A stretch of DNA of 59,522 bases, from the NCBI GenBank assembly GCA_037447655.1, contig JBBHKE010000932.1, positions 360,479-420,000 of the forward strand, given 5' to 3'. Positions within the stretch are counted from its first letter, which is position 1, and each line of letters opens with the position of its first letter. The notes beneath the pieces were generated by a model. It had not been told where the DNA came from. It saw only the letters and a program-made list of their open reading frames with translations, and made no database searches. This document shows, piece by piece, positions 34,801 through 47,054 of the stretch. Source of the DNA: Zygnema cylindricum. Taxonomy: Eukaryota; Streptophyta; Zygnematophyceae; Zygnematales; Zygnemataceae. The position numbers were made by a program, and so were the translations under genes.

Positions 34801-36789
34801 ATGGCGATAATCCGAGGGAATACCAATATCATCGAGAAGAAATGTGAACATGTTGCAGCTCTCCGGAACATTGGAGAAAAAGTCTACTATACGCCATCCC
34901 TCCTGGATGTGTGTCTTCGGATTAGGCTTAAGGGCATGGATCATGTCTGGAAACTGCAAAGACAATGAAAAAACCCTTTTGAGTGGCAGAAAAATAGCCA
35001 TAATCAAAACTCAAAGATATACCTGCTGTAACGAGGCGAGTGCATAAATAAATTCCATGTGATGTTGAGCAAAGTTTTTCTTGCTCTCATAAGACAAACG
35101 AAATGTTTTGTTGTTCACACCCTAGCTTATAAAAAGGAAGCAAAGTCATCACCTATAAACAAGAAGAAGAGAAATTGCATTTAGTAAACATCAAAAGAGC
35201 TACACTGACCTTAATGCCATCACGAATGAAGAAGACAGGCATGTTGTTTCCAACCAAGTCCCAGTTGCCTTCCCGAGTATAAAACTGTAAACCAGAACAA
35301 AAAATATGTCAAGAGTTAGAAATTCCACGGCATAGTTCTTTAATACATTACAAGAGCAACAGCGAGACAAAATGTAAAAAAAAAAAAAAACCAGAATGGT
35401 GATAGCTACTGCTTTCCAGCTACTATTACACTGCCATATGTCTTGATGTTTATAACACTAATTTGGTATTGTGTAAAAAACACTACTTATGCACGGCCAT
35501 AAATTTGCCACATCGCTCTGCCACAAATAAACATTCATCACATTAACACTAATGATTCCTTCATCATTATAACACTTATAATTATTTTAAAATTTAGCAG
35601 CATACCTTGACAGCGAAACCACGAGGGTCACGAAGACTCTCTGGTGAGCCACGCTCATGAATGACAGTCGAGAAACGAACTATAACTGGAGTTTGGACTC
35701 CAGGTGCTCGGAGAAAATCGGCACATGTGAGGTGTGACACGTCATGTGTCACTTCAAAAAAACCCTTTGCAGAAGCACCACGGGCATGTACCACACGCTG
35801 CAAAAGAAACAAAAAAAAGGGAAGCAACAAATCATCAGTCACAGGAAGCAAATAAACTGGAAAAAAAGACATACAACGTAATAACCTGTTTAATAAAGTC
35901 TAAAAAGCGCGAAACATGCAAGGCAAAGGCACAAAAAAACGTTGAACTGCAAGTAGCGGCAAGCAAAGTATACGATACAAGGTTGCAAAGCATGAGTATC
36001 AGGAGAAAACAAACCTCAGGAATCCTCTCACGGTCGAACTGTGCAAGTTTCTCAATGAGATGGTAATCCTCCAAGAGGACAGGTCCTGCAAAAATCCAAC
36101 AGAAGATAGTTCACTTGACTTGCACAATTCTCCGACCACCGAAGACTCGAAGGGTGTGTGCGACATATGAACTCACATGCAGACAACCATAGGAATTAAA
36201 AAGTGACCAGACGGTTCACAAGGCTTTCCATTGCCAGTTTCAAAGCTGTGCATAACATCTCACACTTGCGAAACCAGCTTTCATTTGAAACGGAGGCAGC
36301 TAGCAGCTATTTGTACCATGGAAGTAAGGCGAGTCAAAAGGTATAACTATGAATTTGAGAGTCAGAATGACAGATGACCATGTCAGTGAAAAAGTAGGAG
36401 ACAATACGAATTGACCAAGGGCACTCTCTTACCACGTGAGCCAACTGTCAGCGAGCTATTGTTATTCCATACAGGAGCACCAGTATTGGTAGTCCAGTGA
36501 GTGGAGTTATATGTGCTGGCAGGACGATACTGCAAACACGAAAAAGCAGAAAACAACTAACTTCAGTCTTTTGCCACCTCAAGCACTGCTTTCAGACTGA
36601 CAGTTGTAACCTGCTACACGAATCCTTTCCTAACAATGACAGAAGCAAGGGTCTGAGCTTTTTTAAAAGACTTTAAAAAAACTTCAGTTTGTACAAGAGC
36701 GGCTACCAACCGGCAAAAACCAGCAAAAGCACGACAAACAGAGAGCTTCCGAAAAAACAACTTAAGGCTGTTACCTTGTAAGGGTCCAT
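31840..36789 (-). CDS. CAT: Catalase (heme, peroxisomal, plant type)
   Basis: Twelve exons in unbroken phase: 36789-36775, 36529-36433, 36085-36015, 35797-35606, 35284-35210, 34953-34771, 34471-34202, 33888-33625, 33415-33326, 33159-33092, 32733-32640, 31899-31840. They give 492 residues, the usual plant catalase length. It decomposes hydrogen peroxide to water and oxygen in peroxisomes. Catalytic His65 ([12 protein letters not shown]), Asn138 ([13 protein letters not shown]) and the proximal heme ligand Tyr348 ([17 protein letters not shown]) fall at canonical plant numbers. The start MDPYK sits alone in a 15-base coding exon with a strong context (GCCACCATGG). The tail reads [13 protein letters not shown]; plant catalases use non-canonical C-terminal peroxisome signals, and here the usual QKL-like tripeptide is QKM. 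The last intron holds a retroelement-tail fragment. Essentially certain. Confidence 0.97.
32000..32090 (+). mobile_element. Fragment resembling the 3' tail of the non-LTR element, in last catalase intron
   Basis: ACTCAGACGGTCTATCATCA followed by TGCTTTTCAATTAAAAAGAC resembles 7003-7056, the tail of the dead LINE. It is in + orientation, antisense to catalase. Divergence is substantial. Confidence 0.45.
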
Positions 36790-37300
36790 GGTGGCAGATT
36801 CTTTTGAGTCAACAACTTTTATCCCAGCTACAAAATTAACTAATACGTCTGTAATGCCCTCTCCCTCCCACGAAATCAACCAGCGTTCAGCATATCATGA
36901 GTGCATGGAATCGCTTTAAAAACATGGCACGGTGAGCAAAGGGTCGCACGAGGTCGCTGTTCGATCGCACACGGTCGCGTAAAGTCGTTAGGAATGTAAA
37001 GTCAGCAGCAGTAAGCGCGATGCGACAACTGACGTTGCCAATAGGTTTGTCAAACCTAGGCGACGTGGCATAATTTCTAGCAACAAGTGGTCCCAAACGG
37101 AGGTGTGATTTCTTCAGGTATGCCCGAGATATGACGTGGCAAGGCACAATACCAAAGTTCTGGATTTTTCACGGAATAATTCTGATGTGGCATGACTTAC
37201 AAAATATAGTTGCAACCGTTCGATATATGATCGACGGTAAGCCCAGTAGGAGCGTTCACGTGCTGCAAGGAATGTGGGGACCAGTCATGTGTCGAGATTA
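36790..37300 (-). promoter_or_regulatory. Catalase 5' UTR and presumed promoter
   Basis: Upstream of the catalase start. It contains a short GA-rich block (complement of CCCTCTCCCTCCCA at about 36857) and several ACGTG/CACGT-like cores near 37060-37260. No convincing TATA box was identified, so this is placement rather than proof. Confidence 0.35.
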
Positions 37301-38000
37301 GGGATATTATTACTATTTCACCAAAATGGAACTGTGCAAGGAGGTCACACATATAAAAGTTTTCGAGTTCTACTGCCGTTCTGGCACTGGTCCCGGAACA
37401 GTATTAACACACCTCATCTACAGTGTGTTTCCGTGCAGTTCTGTAATTGTTTGCAAGCAGTCCCAACTGTTAGGATTATTGGGAGAATCGGCGGATCAGC
37501 CGAAATCATGTTTTGGTTCGATGTGGAGAATCGGTCGTCCGCAGATTTATCGACGTTTTGGCTCGCGTGGCGCAATTCGATCTTGAGTATGGTTTCGCGA
37601 TTTGAATCGGAGTACCTTTAGTTCGTTCAATGTACGGCGGTTCAGTACACCGTGAATCGCTATTAGCGTAATGAAATAGATAGCGTAATGAAACAATTAG
37701 CGTACTTTACGGTAAATTGTGTTTTTTCGGGTACACCATGATTCTAATTTATCATGTACTCTAATTTGTAAATGCTTGTCAGACGCCAGATCATTATTTT
37801 TAGGTATTTTGCTTTTTCGCGTCAAATAGTGTGAAGAATGGCCGGTAACAAAAAAAATGCAACGAAAGTTCGTTACGAGATCAATTTCGTGATTTCCGTT
37901 GAATTTCTGAATGCATATATCATGTGCGAAATATTTCGATTTCGGTTGGTTGCCGTCTTGACACGTACATTCATTATCCAACGTGTCGCGGCTCAATTTT

Positions 38001-38046
38001 TCTGTAAATGGTGATGTACCTCCTCGAGGTACATCACCATTACAGA
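38001..38046. repeat. Near-perfect hairpin
   Basis: AATGGTGATGTACCTC and its inverted copy are separated by three bases, and the stem extends outward with one bulge (CTGTA / TACAG). No poly-T follows, so a bacterial-type terminator is not implied. Confidence 0.85.
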
Positions 38047-38326
38047 CAATTTGGAAGCGAATGCTTCGCGAAAACATATCCAACGGTCATTATTTTACTC
38101 CCAGACCTTTGGAGAATATTGGCAAGATTCTCTGTAATGTTGTTCGCGTATAAAAACAAAATAGCAGGTACGGCGTGGTACGGAGAGGCCCCGATTTCTG
38201 TAAAGAACCTCACTTTTCGTCTGATGGAACGCCACCCTTAGCCAAAACGGCTTTTAGATAACGCAGACCGGTATCGAAGTGTGTCGGTAAACCGTGAACA
38301 TTGTTACATCGACTTGCTTAGCCTTA

Positions 38327-39661
38327 GGGTACGGCCCCGTGAAATTGTAACTTACCGAACCTACTTTGTATTTTAGCGCGGATCTGGACCCGGATTTCAG
38401 ATGTCTCTATGTGTTTACTCGAAATTGTTACTTAAGTTTGTGACGACTGTATACGTCGACAATACCCGTGACGGCTGTCAACGTGTACAATCTGTCATGC
38501 CGCACCTTTATTTTTTGAAACTTTTTGAAACGTCGCAACACGCAAGACGCATCGTAGTTTTTGAAACGATTTGGTATGTCGCATGTCATTGCGTGACATC
38601 GTACACGTACAGCCTTGCAGCCGTGGCTGGACTATATGCCTTTGCGTAAACCTCTCCTGTCCGGCCGCCATGACTTCGCAGATTTTTCACGTTCGCAAAT
38701 TTTTCCAACTTTGCGTCGAAATGACACTGCAGCCTCGAGACCCCTGCAAAAAAAAACCGTACAAGGTACTATACCGCCAATCGCTATTAGAGAAAATAAC
38801 GCTAATTCGGTGCCATTTTTTCAAAAAATAAAACCTTAAATACAATCCATAGTTCTATTTTTTCCATTATTCTAATTAGGGTTTTTTTTAAATTAACATT
38901 AATAATGGAAGTACACTGCGATAGAAATAGTGTGGCGTACGGACAGGGTATTTCCGTACGAAATGGTACTTTTCTAATTACAAAGGCATAAAAAGACACT
39001 TAACATTATTGCGCACACATGTGAATGTGCACTGGAAGAAAGAGACGCAAACTCGTCGAAAAAAGTAGCGTTCTCATATGTTCGTCCGTTGACAGTGTGA
39101 ACAGCGCGACGGCGTACGAATTGTCAGATTATGTACGGATACACATACTACTGTAGACATCGAAAGGGCGGGTATTTATTATTGAGGACAACCCAAATTA
39201 CAGTTAGGGATTAATTAGTATATATATTTTTTTTTTCAAAAAAAAAAAATCCCCGATTAGTGTCAATAACACTATTTTTTTTTTTGCGCTATTTATTCCT
39301 TTACTCTACTAGCGATTGACGGTGTAGCGGACAAAACCAACAACCCAATACTTTTTTCTTTCATCATTTTTTTTTATAACTTTTCACAATTGGGAATATG
39401 TTTTCGTTTTGGTGTAAACGGTTTTACTTAGCGTAAAACACATTGCCGATATGGTTTATGATAAGTTTGAAGATGACGTGACAGTGGGTCGAAAAAACAC
39501 AAGACGACAAATTTTCGTACATCCTAAGTTCGAGAATGACGCAAATTGTACTTTATAAATTCGCGATTTCTTCGTACGGTCACAACTCAGACAGTACAAC
39601 GCTAAGTTATAAAGGAAAACGACACAAAAAAACCCGAGCTTAGCCACATGGGGTCGTACCC
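38327..39661. mobile_element. PIF/Harbinger-like TIR element, copy P3, interrupted by a TA-flanked element; TSD TTA
   Basis: Ends GGGTACGGCCCCGTG and CACATGGGGTCGTACCC with TTA at 38324-38326 and 39662-39664. The interior matches P2 and P6 (for example the GACCCCTGCAAAA block) until 38769 and resumes at 39327 with GCGGACAAAACC. The missing contiguity is the insertion at 38772-39324. Confidence 0.82.
38772..39324. mobile_element. TA-flanked TIR element, copy B2, nested in P3
   Basis: Ends TACCGCCAATCGCTATTAG and CTAGCGATTGACGGTG, with TA at 38770-38771 and 39325-39326. The uninterrupted site is seen in the paralogous element near 57420-57440, which confirms the borders. 553 bp, interior related to 22703-23281, no open frame. 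Confidence 0.9.
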
Positions 39662-39664
39662 TTA

Positions 39665-40620
39665 CACGTTAATTTCTATTACAAATTTGCCCAACCACAT
39701 CACAAAATGCCATCCTCTATAAAACTTGTTCTCTCATCCTCCAGTATGATATATGTTTTTTTCTTAATCTTTTTACATTGATGTATCATTTCATCGATAT
39801 ACTGCCCATCTTTGTATAATTGGTTACATCGAAAATTTCTACATAAAAAAGAAAAATAATGTTGGCAACCTTCCGTTGATACTAAGTCTTCAGTATAAAA
39901 TCTCTAATTTTCAATTTTACATTTAGTTATTTGAGGTCATCTTCACTAGTTACACCCACAAAGCTTGTTTAGCACCATTGAGTTTGACCAAATTCACTTT
40001 ATTTGGTATAATATTATGTTCTTTATATTGGTATCAATTTTTTAAAATATAACACTCTATATTGGAGAAACAATTGTTAGTCCCCACGTCCATATACTGC
40101 TCCAAACTACTGAGATTATAGCAAAAAAGACAAAAGCAATGTTTGACGTGTCCACAAAGGGAAAATCATCAGTTTGAAACGTTGACGTCATTAAAATGCA
40201 CTTTTATCAACTGTGTTTTTTAGTGCACAATTTAACCACCAATGGCGAATGAAAAGTCCTAAACAAATGTTACAAATAATACTAAATTTTTTTAATATGA
40301 ATATAAAGGACTAAAACTAATAAGAGGTCTAACACAAAAAACATAAAAAAACTAGGAAATCAGATAAATATATTACATACAATGTTTAATTTAACACACA
40401 CACACCGTGAAAGTACTACGTAAAAGAGCAACCTAAAGTTATAATATAATGGAATACAAACTTGAAATATTTAAAAACTAATAACTCGTAAATTAATACA
40501 CGTAAGACTTGTTACACTACAAACTCATATAAAAAAAACAACGAAAAAAAATATTCCCGTTTATTATTTAACATAAAAAAAAAAACATTTATTGCTTTTG
40601 TAACCAGTAAGATACAGGTC
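39665..40620. other. AT-rich intergenic region
   Basis: No gene, RNA or clear repeat recognised. Confidence 0.5.
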
Positions 40621-40621
40621 C

Positions 40622-41262
40622 AACTTACAAAAGGGGAGAGGGGAAGAAAGTGGTAGTGGAGGAGAGAGGTAAAGAGGGGAAAAAAGGGAAAGTGAGGAGA
40701 AGCAAGTGGGAGAAAAAAGGGAAAATTGGATATGCAATAAAATGGAAAATGGAAAAGGAGAAGAAAAGCGAAGAGGGATAAGATGGGAAATATGGATGAA
40801 ACGGGAGGAAGAGAAAAAGAGGAGGATGAGACCAAGAGGAAAGGAAAGAGGCGGAAAGAGACAAAGAGAGAAAAGAGGAGAGGGAGAAATGAAAGGTGGA
40901 AACGGGAGAAAATGAGAGGGAAGGACTAAAGGGAATGAAATGAGGGGTAGGAAAAAGGATAAGTGAATGGAAGGAGGGAGAGGGACGAAAAATGAGAGAG
41001 CAGTAGAGATAGGGGGAGAGGGGGGGAAATGCACACAGAGAGGTGAAAAGAGAAGTCGAAAGGAAAGAGAGAGAGAAAAGGAGACAGGTGAAGATAAAAA
41101 GAGAAAGGAGAGGGGGATAGTGTGGAAAAGAAAGGAAGAGAGAGAAAAGGTGGGAGGGGAGAAAAAGGTAAGCGTTGGGGGGAAGGGAGAGAGAGCGAAT
41201 AAGAGCCGAAAAAAAAGGGGTGGAGATTGAAGGAGGAAGCGAGGAGGGCGAGAGACAAAGAC
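40622..41262. repeat. About 640-bp polypurine tract (+ strand A/G)
   Basis: Almost pure A and G on the + strand with irregular GGAGAG/GAAAAG spacing. It opens long spurious frames on both strands (Lys/Glu/Arg/Gly-rich or Ser/Leu/Pro/Phe-rich). It is not a simple short-unit microsatellite. Confidence 0.93.
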
Positions 41263-42350
41263 AGGTGTTAATCAAAGCCATCACGAGACATGAATATGAT
41301 AATTCCATGTGTTATACATTACTACAAAACTTATTTGAGGGTTAAAACAACATAATAAATGTACCACATATGTCTTACATGTCATATAGCGTTGGTGTGA
41401 TTTGTCTTTTTTTATCTTATATATCAATGTTTTTAAATGTCGGTTTCATCCGTTTTTTAATTGACGTCCTATGTGCATATCTTTTGCATGTCAATCCTTT
41501 TTGTCCTTTGTGTTGTTGTCTTCCGAAACTATTTTTCATTTGTTTAGTCGTCCAACATATATATCTATTTGTTCCCTTTCATTTTTTCTTGTGGTTTTTA
41601 TTTTCACACTAGCCATCCGAATATATGCCATTAACTTAGGTATCATTTACTATATATATTGTAGCCCTGAATCAATCATAAATTTTCTTAATATATATAT
41701 ATTTTTTATGGCCAAAAGTTATATGATAGGTTTTTCACAACCTTAAATATTTTCCAAACACGAAAAGGTTTGAGATCACTTTATACGCACTTTTGAACCT
41801 CCCACCGTTATCTCCATTGACAACGCAAACTTAAAAGAGAAAAAAATAGTTGAATAAAAACAAAAGGATAAGCACGCGTACGACCCTGTTGGAAATGACA
41901 CTCACTACCGAACATATTCGCTTTATTCGCGATGCTTCCACCTTTGTCTAGGCTTCAAATAATATACAAACCGTTTATGATCAAACATGATGGGTCCCCC
42001 GTCGAATTAAAAATCGTGCATTTCGAAATTTCTCAAAAAAATATAACTCGAAAAAACCATAACCGTAAAAAAATGCAACATGCAGCTTCTCAACAAAAAC
42101 CTACATTTAGTCTTAGGAGGAATTTCTGAAACTTTTTCCCCTTTTATTTTTTCCTTTGACAATTCAAACAAATCGATCATTTTCCACTCTCTTTGTATGT
42201 GACTTTTACACGAATAAAACAAAATTCTTTTATACTCTGTTTCAAATCTCTCACATGCAAATGTTTTTCTTGTTGATTGTAAAAAAAGGATCCAAATTGA
42301 TGTAACGTGTTTTTTTGAATGAATTGTAAAACAAAAAGAGACACTACCGG
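41263..42350. other. AT-rich intergenic region
   Basis: No supported gene or repeat. Confidence 0.5.
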
Positions 42351-42578
42351 AGCCTGTCAAAAACTAGCTTATTGTTATTCCAATCCCATAAAATTTGACA
42401 AGGACGCTAAAGCTGCCCATATTATCCCATCGGTTATTCCCTCCCCCAACCTTTTAAACACTTGAGCCTATCAAAAACCAGCTTATTGTTATTCGAATCC
42501 CATAAAATTTGACAAGGACGCTAAAGCTGCCCATATCATTCCATCGGTTATTCCCTCCCCCCACCTTTTAAACACCCC
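42351..42578. repeat. 114-bp tandem duplication, two copies
   Basis: The block starting AGCCTGTCAAAAACTAGCTT at 42351 repeats at 42465 with few changes, through CCTTTTAAACAC. Non-coding. Confidence 0.93.
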
Positions 42579-43461
42579 TCTCTTCCTCAACAATTTGCTT
42601 ACCTGTACCATTATCTTTCTCCTTTCCACCCCCCAACATTTTTATAACGCGGAACCACATTATTTCTCCTCTACTTTTTTAAAATCCCCTTAGTCGGTAG
42701 CTTCCTCTTCTTCCCAATTTCCTTTAAAATTCTCCCATTTTTTACTTACCTATTTAGACCCTCTTCCATTGTAAAATTCAAATATGGCAATATTGCTCAC
42801 CATATTGGAATTGCATCATTGACGATATTCAATTTCCTTAAGGGTACACTTTTCTCTCTCAAACCACAACTCTGGACCTACTAATCTATAGCGGTGCTAG
42901 TCACTTCCTTTTGCCAAGGTTCGATTGGTTAACTCGCATTTGTATTTTGTTTCTCCTATACAGATTTCCGTAAGAGACGACCGAATCTTATTGGCCACTC
43001 ACTATGGCGACGTGGCCCTCTCTAATGCGTTTATTCACATATGGTCCATAGTTTTTGTACTTGGTCTAGCTATAAACGTTTTTTATTATTGTCGTCACAT
43101 TTGAAGGCTTTAAAGTCAAATTTGATAATGTACGTGTACATTTCGTTAATATAAATGACAATAGAAGTGTCGGTTCCCTCCGTCTGTTAATTAACGTATT
43201 TTGCATATCCTTTGCATTAATGTTGGGTATCGAGGCCCCTTGCCGATATTTGATATTAATTGAAATTTGGGTACCCGATAATTGATATATCGCTTCGATA
43301 AATCGATGAGCTTTATATCGCGATATTTTTGGATATATCGGCAGATATCACGATATATTTCAATCGTGATATATCGAAGTGACGTTACTTTTCCAACCCT
43401 TCCCCCGGGCGCGCGTTGAGTTGGGAGAAGGGGGGTGGGGGGGGGCATAGATTTTATGTAG
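42579..43461. other. Non-coding spacer before foldback element
   Basis: Contains CGATATATCG palindromes (43228-43385) like those at 20580-20905, and a poly-G run at 43430-43446. No gene seen. Confidence 0.45.
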
Positions 43462-45949
43462 GTGTCATGCCGCATGGTATCGGACGCATGCGCGCACCAC
43501 ATTTTGCATGCCTACACGATATTGCGCACGCACGCACAATATTGTGCTCGCGCGCGCGATATTCTGCATGCGTGCACGATACGGTGCACGCACGCGCAAT
43601 ATTGTGTCCACGCGCACGATATCGTGCACACGAGAACGATATTCGGCGTGCGCGTGATTTCATTCACGCGCGCACGATATCATTCTCGCACGCACGATAT
43701 TTTGGCGTGCGTGTATGATTTTCGGTCGCACGTGCGACCGCGATTTATTTATGTTTGATGTGTACGCGATTCGCGTACACGTCTAATAGAACAAATACTA
43801 ATTTCGTGCGTGGTACCATGTCGTTTCATGCGCAGGTACACATTTTTCAAGTATTTCGTGCGATACTATATATTTCGTGCGATATGTTTCGTTTCGTGTG
43901 TACGCACGCGATTTTGGGAGTATCGACGTGAAGTATCGTTTGGAGGCGTATCGCGATTTCCGGGCGACGCTTCGATACATATGTTTATTTAAGTCGCGAA
44001 CCCATGTAGGTTCGCGCATACATGTAGTTAGGGAGGGTTTTTACCCTCGGACAGTGGATTATGCGGAACGTGCGCCAGACAATGTTGGCCGCCTATTGGC
44101 CAACATTCTAAGTAGTTCTTTCATGTGAACTAGCCTAGACTTAGGTTAGGGTTTGCGTAGGCGTAGCGTAGCTAATACTTAGTCTATTTTCAGACTTAGA
44201 ATTTCTAGCTTTTGGACAAGAATTTTCTCTTGGCGACGGAGCTTTCTCTTGCTCTCTCTCTCACCGATTGCTCAAGTTTCCTCCTTTCTTTTGCTAGCTA
44301 GCTGTAGAGGCTAGATAGTTTACGTACATTCTCCTTTGTAATTCTGCCCACGCTTTTTATCCACGCGGCTCAAAGCCAAGTCTGGAAGGTTTCCCTCCAA
44401 TTTGTGTCATTTTTTGGAAGTAGTGGATTGGAGTTCGTGTGGAGAAGCATCCGGATCCGGCTGCCCTTCCCACGGACAGCTAGACGGTTTGGGTGTTTGT
44501 TTTGTGTTGTTTGTATTTTCGGTTGGGAATGGAAGGGTGAATTTTGGCCGAATTTTGAGTTTTCCTTGTTTTTGGTTGGAATTATTTATTTTGCTTTGTT
44601 GCTTTCGTACGAGATAACTCTTGTAAAGAATACGTTGAAGACCCAAGTGCCTAGTGGCTACCTTGTGGCTGAGTATTCTTGTCCAAAAGACTTCGCATTT
44701 CAAAAGCTTTTATTTGAATTAAATTATTAAAAATATCAAATTTACAAGGTAGCCACTAGGCACTTGGGTCTTCAACGTATTCTTTACAAGAGTTATCTCG
44801 TACGAAAGCAACGAAGCAAAATAAATAATTCCAACCAAAAACAAGGAAAACTCAAAATTCGGCCAAAATTCACCCTTCCATTCCCAACCGAAAATACAAA
44901 CAACACAAAACAAACACCCAAACCGTCTAGCTGTCTGTGGGAAGGGCAGGCGGATCCGGATGCTTCTCCACACGAACTCCAATCCACCACTTCCAAAAAA
45001 TGACACAAGTTGGAGGGAAACCTTCCGGACTTGGCTTTGAGCCGCGTGGATTAAAAGCGTGGGCAGAATTACAAAGGAGAATGTACGTAAACTATCTAGC
45101 CACTACAGCTAGCTAGCAAAAGAAAGGAGGAAACTTGAGCAATCGGTGAGAGAGAGAGTAAGAGAAAGCTCCGCCGCCAAGAGAAATTTTTTGTCCAAAA
45201 GCTAGAAATTCTAAGTCTGAAAATAGACTAAGTATTAGCTACGCTACGCCTACGCAAACCCTAACCTAAGTCTAGGCTAGTTCACATGAAAGAACTACTT
45301 AGAATGTTGGCCAATAGGCGGCCAACATTGTCTGCCGCACGTTCCGCATAATCCACTGTCCGAGGGTAAAAACCCTCCCTAACTACATGTATGCGCGAAC
45401 CTACATGGGTTCACGACTTAAATAAACATATGTATCGAAGCTTCGCCCGGAAATCGCGATACGCCTCCAAACGATACTTCACGTCGATACTCCCAAAATC
45501 GCGTGCGTACACACGAAACGAAACATATCGCACGAAATATATAGTATCGCACGAAATACTTGAAAAATGTGTACCTGCGCATGAAACGACATGGTACCAC
45601 GCACAAAAATTAGTATTTGTTCTATTAGACGTGTACGCGAATCGCGTACACATCAAACATAAATAAATCGCGGTCGCACGTGCGACCAAAAATCATACAC
45701 GCACGCCGAAATATCGTGCGTGCGAGAATGATATCGTGCGCGCGTGAATGAAATCACGCGCACGCCAAATTTCGCGAACGCGTGCACGATATCGTGCGCG
45801 TGGACACAATATTGCGCGTGCGTGCACCGTATTGTGCACGCATGCAGAATATCACGCGCGCGAGCACAATATTGTGCGTGCGTGCGCGATATCGTGTACG
45901 CAGGCAAAATGTTGTGCGCGCATGCGTCCGATACCATGCGGCATGACAC
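43462..45949. mobile_element. Large foldback element: about 1.2-kb inverted arms, 73-bp loop
   Basis: Left arm about 43462-44668 and right arm about 44742-45949 are inverted copies with only scattered differences, from the outer GCATGCGTCCGATACCATGC end to the inner ACAAGGTAGCCACTAGGCAC border. The outer part of each arm (43500-43735 and 45665-45925) is a degenerate CG-rich tandem repeat of about 24 bp (CACGATATTGCGCACGCACG type). This resembles foldback transposons, whose arms carry subterminal tandem repeats. No transposase frame. Open frames in the arms (RARDILHAC-type peptides) are repeat artefacts. No convincing target duplication was found. Confidence 0.92.
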
Positions 45950-46009
45950 ACGTGGCGCCACATTATTTGATACAAGAGAAGATGGGAGGAGGAACCATGG
46001 CTTCCGATT

Positions 46010-46850
46010 TAACAGGTGTCACCTTGTAGACCTTGTCGTACAATGGTCGTACAATAAGTAAATCGCCCATTCTACCTTCTTGTACTATATAGTGTTCCTA
46101 TTGGACTAGGGTTTAGTAGTAGGTAGTCGTGAGCAGGCAGACCAAGACTTAGTAATATTAAGGTACCTCTCTCTAAGAGAGCTTGTAACTATAAAGGTCA
46201 TCTTTGACCAGCCATAACTTACTGCTCATGGGAGAAAATTCAGTGATTATTTTTGCGTTTGACTAAAGAGAGTCTTGTTCTTACAGAGGTGACGGTGGTT
46301 AGAATAATTTTGTGCCTGTTCCGCACTTATTCAGTGGGAAAGTGGAAGGGGCAAATATTATCCTAGAGGATTTATATAATCCGTTTTTTCTTTGGGTCAA
46401 TAGAGACCACAGAATTTCAGGTTATGGGCCCACCCTCTACGGTGCCCATATTTGATGGATCAGACTTTTTGTATTGGGAAATGATGATGGAGGGAGATCT
46501 ATTTGAGAAGCATCTATGGGGCATAGTGTGTGGACAAATTCAATGCCCACCTCCACTTGGGTTTGGAGGGACACGTTTTTCTTGCACCTCCATCACTACA
46601 GTAGCCAGAACAGCTGCCACCATCACTGAGGATGAAGATGAGGAGGGAGAGGAGATTGTCATGGAAGGAGAAAAGGGAGGAGTTGCAACTCAAGTGACAC
46701 CATTGTCGAAGGCGATACCGGCAGCAGCACCACCTACAACGTTGACAAGGGTTCAGACCGAAAGATCAGAGTATGAAAAGTGGAACTACAAAGACAAGTT
46801 GCTAAGCTCTTAATTCTTAAAAGTGCAGCAAAGGGCATTGTCATTCCATT
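46010..46850 (+). mobile_element. Ty1/copia fragment: decayed LTR end, primer-binding site and gag start
   Basis: 46040-46419 is a diverged relative of the LTR at 53866-54919 in reverse orientation (shared block near CATAACTTACTGCTCATGGG). A 15-base primer-binding site (46420-46434) follows at once. The gag frame 46424-46813 begins MGPPSTVPIFDGSDFLYWEM, the usual copia Gag N-terminus, and stops after 129 codons; downstream homology soon ends. Orientation is opposite to the full element at 48460-54919. Confidence 0.82.
46420..46434 (+). other. Primer-binding site, initiator tRNA-Met anticodon-arm type
   Basis: GGTTATGGGCCCACC lies directly after the LTR end TTTCA and is complementary to the anticodon arm of plant initiator tRNA-Met. 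The gag ATG is inside it. Confidence 0.72.
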
Positions 46851-47054
46851 TGGGATTCGGGTGCCAATTTTTGAGGGATGGTCAGATTCAGCCGGGTGAT
46901 TCAAAAAAAAACAAACAAAAATACAAAAATTGGGTTCGGCCGAGTAAGCCCGGTTAAAAAGAAAAATAAAATGTCTGATTGTTGAAATGTTTAGTTTTGT
47001 GACCTCTAAACGTTTAGTCGAAACCATAGATGTAGGAAGTAAAATATATAGTTA

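Noticed and set aside
38001-38046. Intrinsic transcription terminator
   Set aside because: The hairpin lacks a following T run, and the host is a eukaryote.
40512-41308. Long open frames on both strands (up to 227 codons) rich in Ser/Pro/Leu/Phe or Lys/Glu/Arg
   Set aside because: They are translations of a polypurine tract that happens to lack stops; no domain and no splice structure.
43500-43735. Possible CRISPR-like array (regularly spaced palindromic units)
   Set aside because: Units are contiguous and degenerate without unique spacers, lie in a eukaryotic foldback element, and no Cas genes are present.
44402-44730. Mirrored 71-108-codon frames next to the foldback loop
   Set aside because: The same sequence is present inverted on the other arm; no family recognised and no start context or splice support.
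43416-46029. Frames with repeated RARDILHACTIRCTHAQYC-type peptides
   Set aside because: They translate the degenerate CG-rich tandem repeat in the foldback arms and occur in mirrored form on the other strand.
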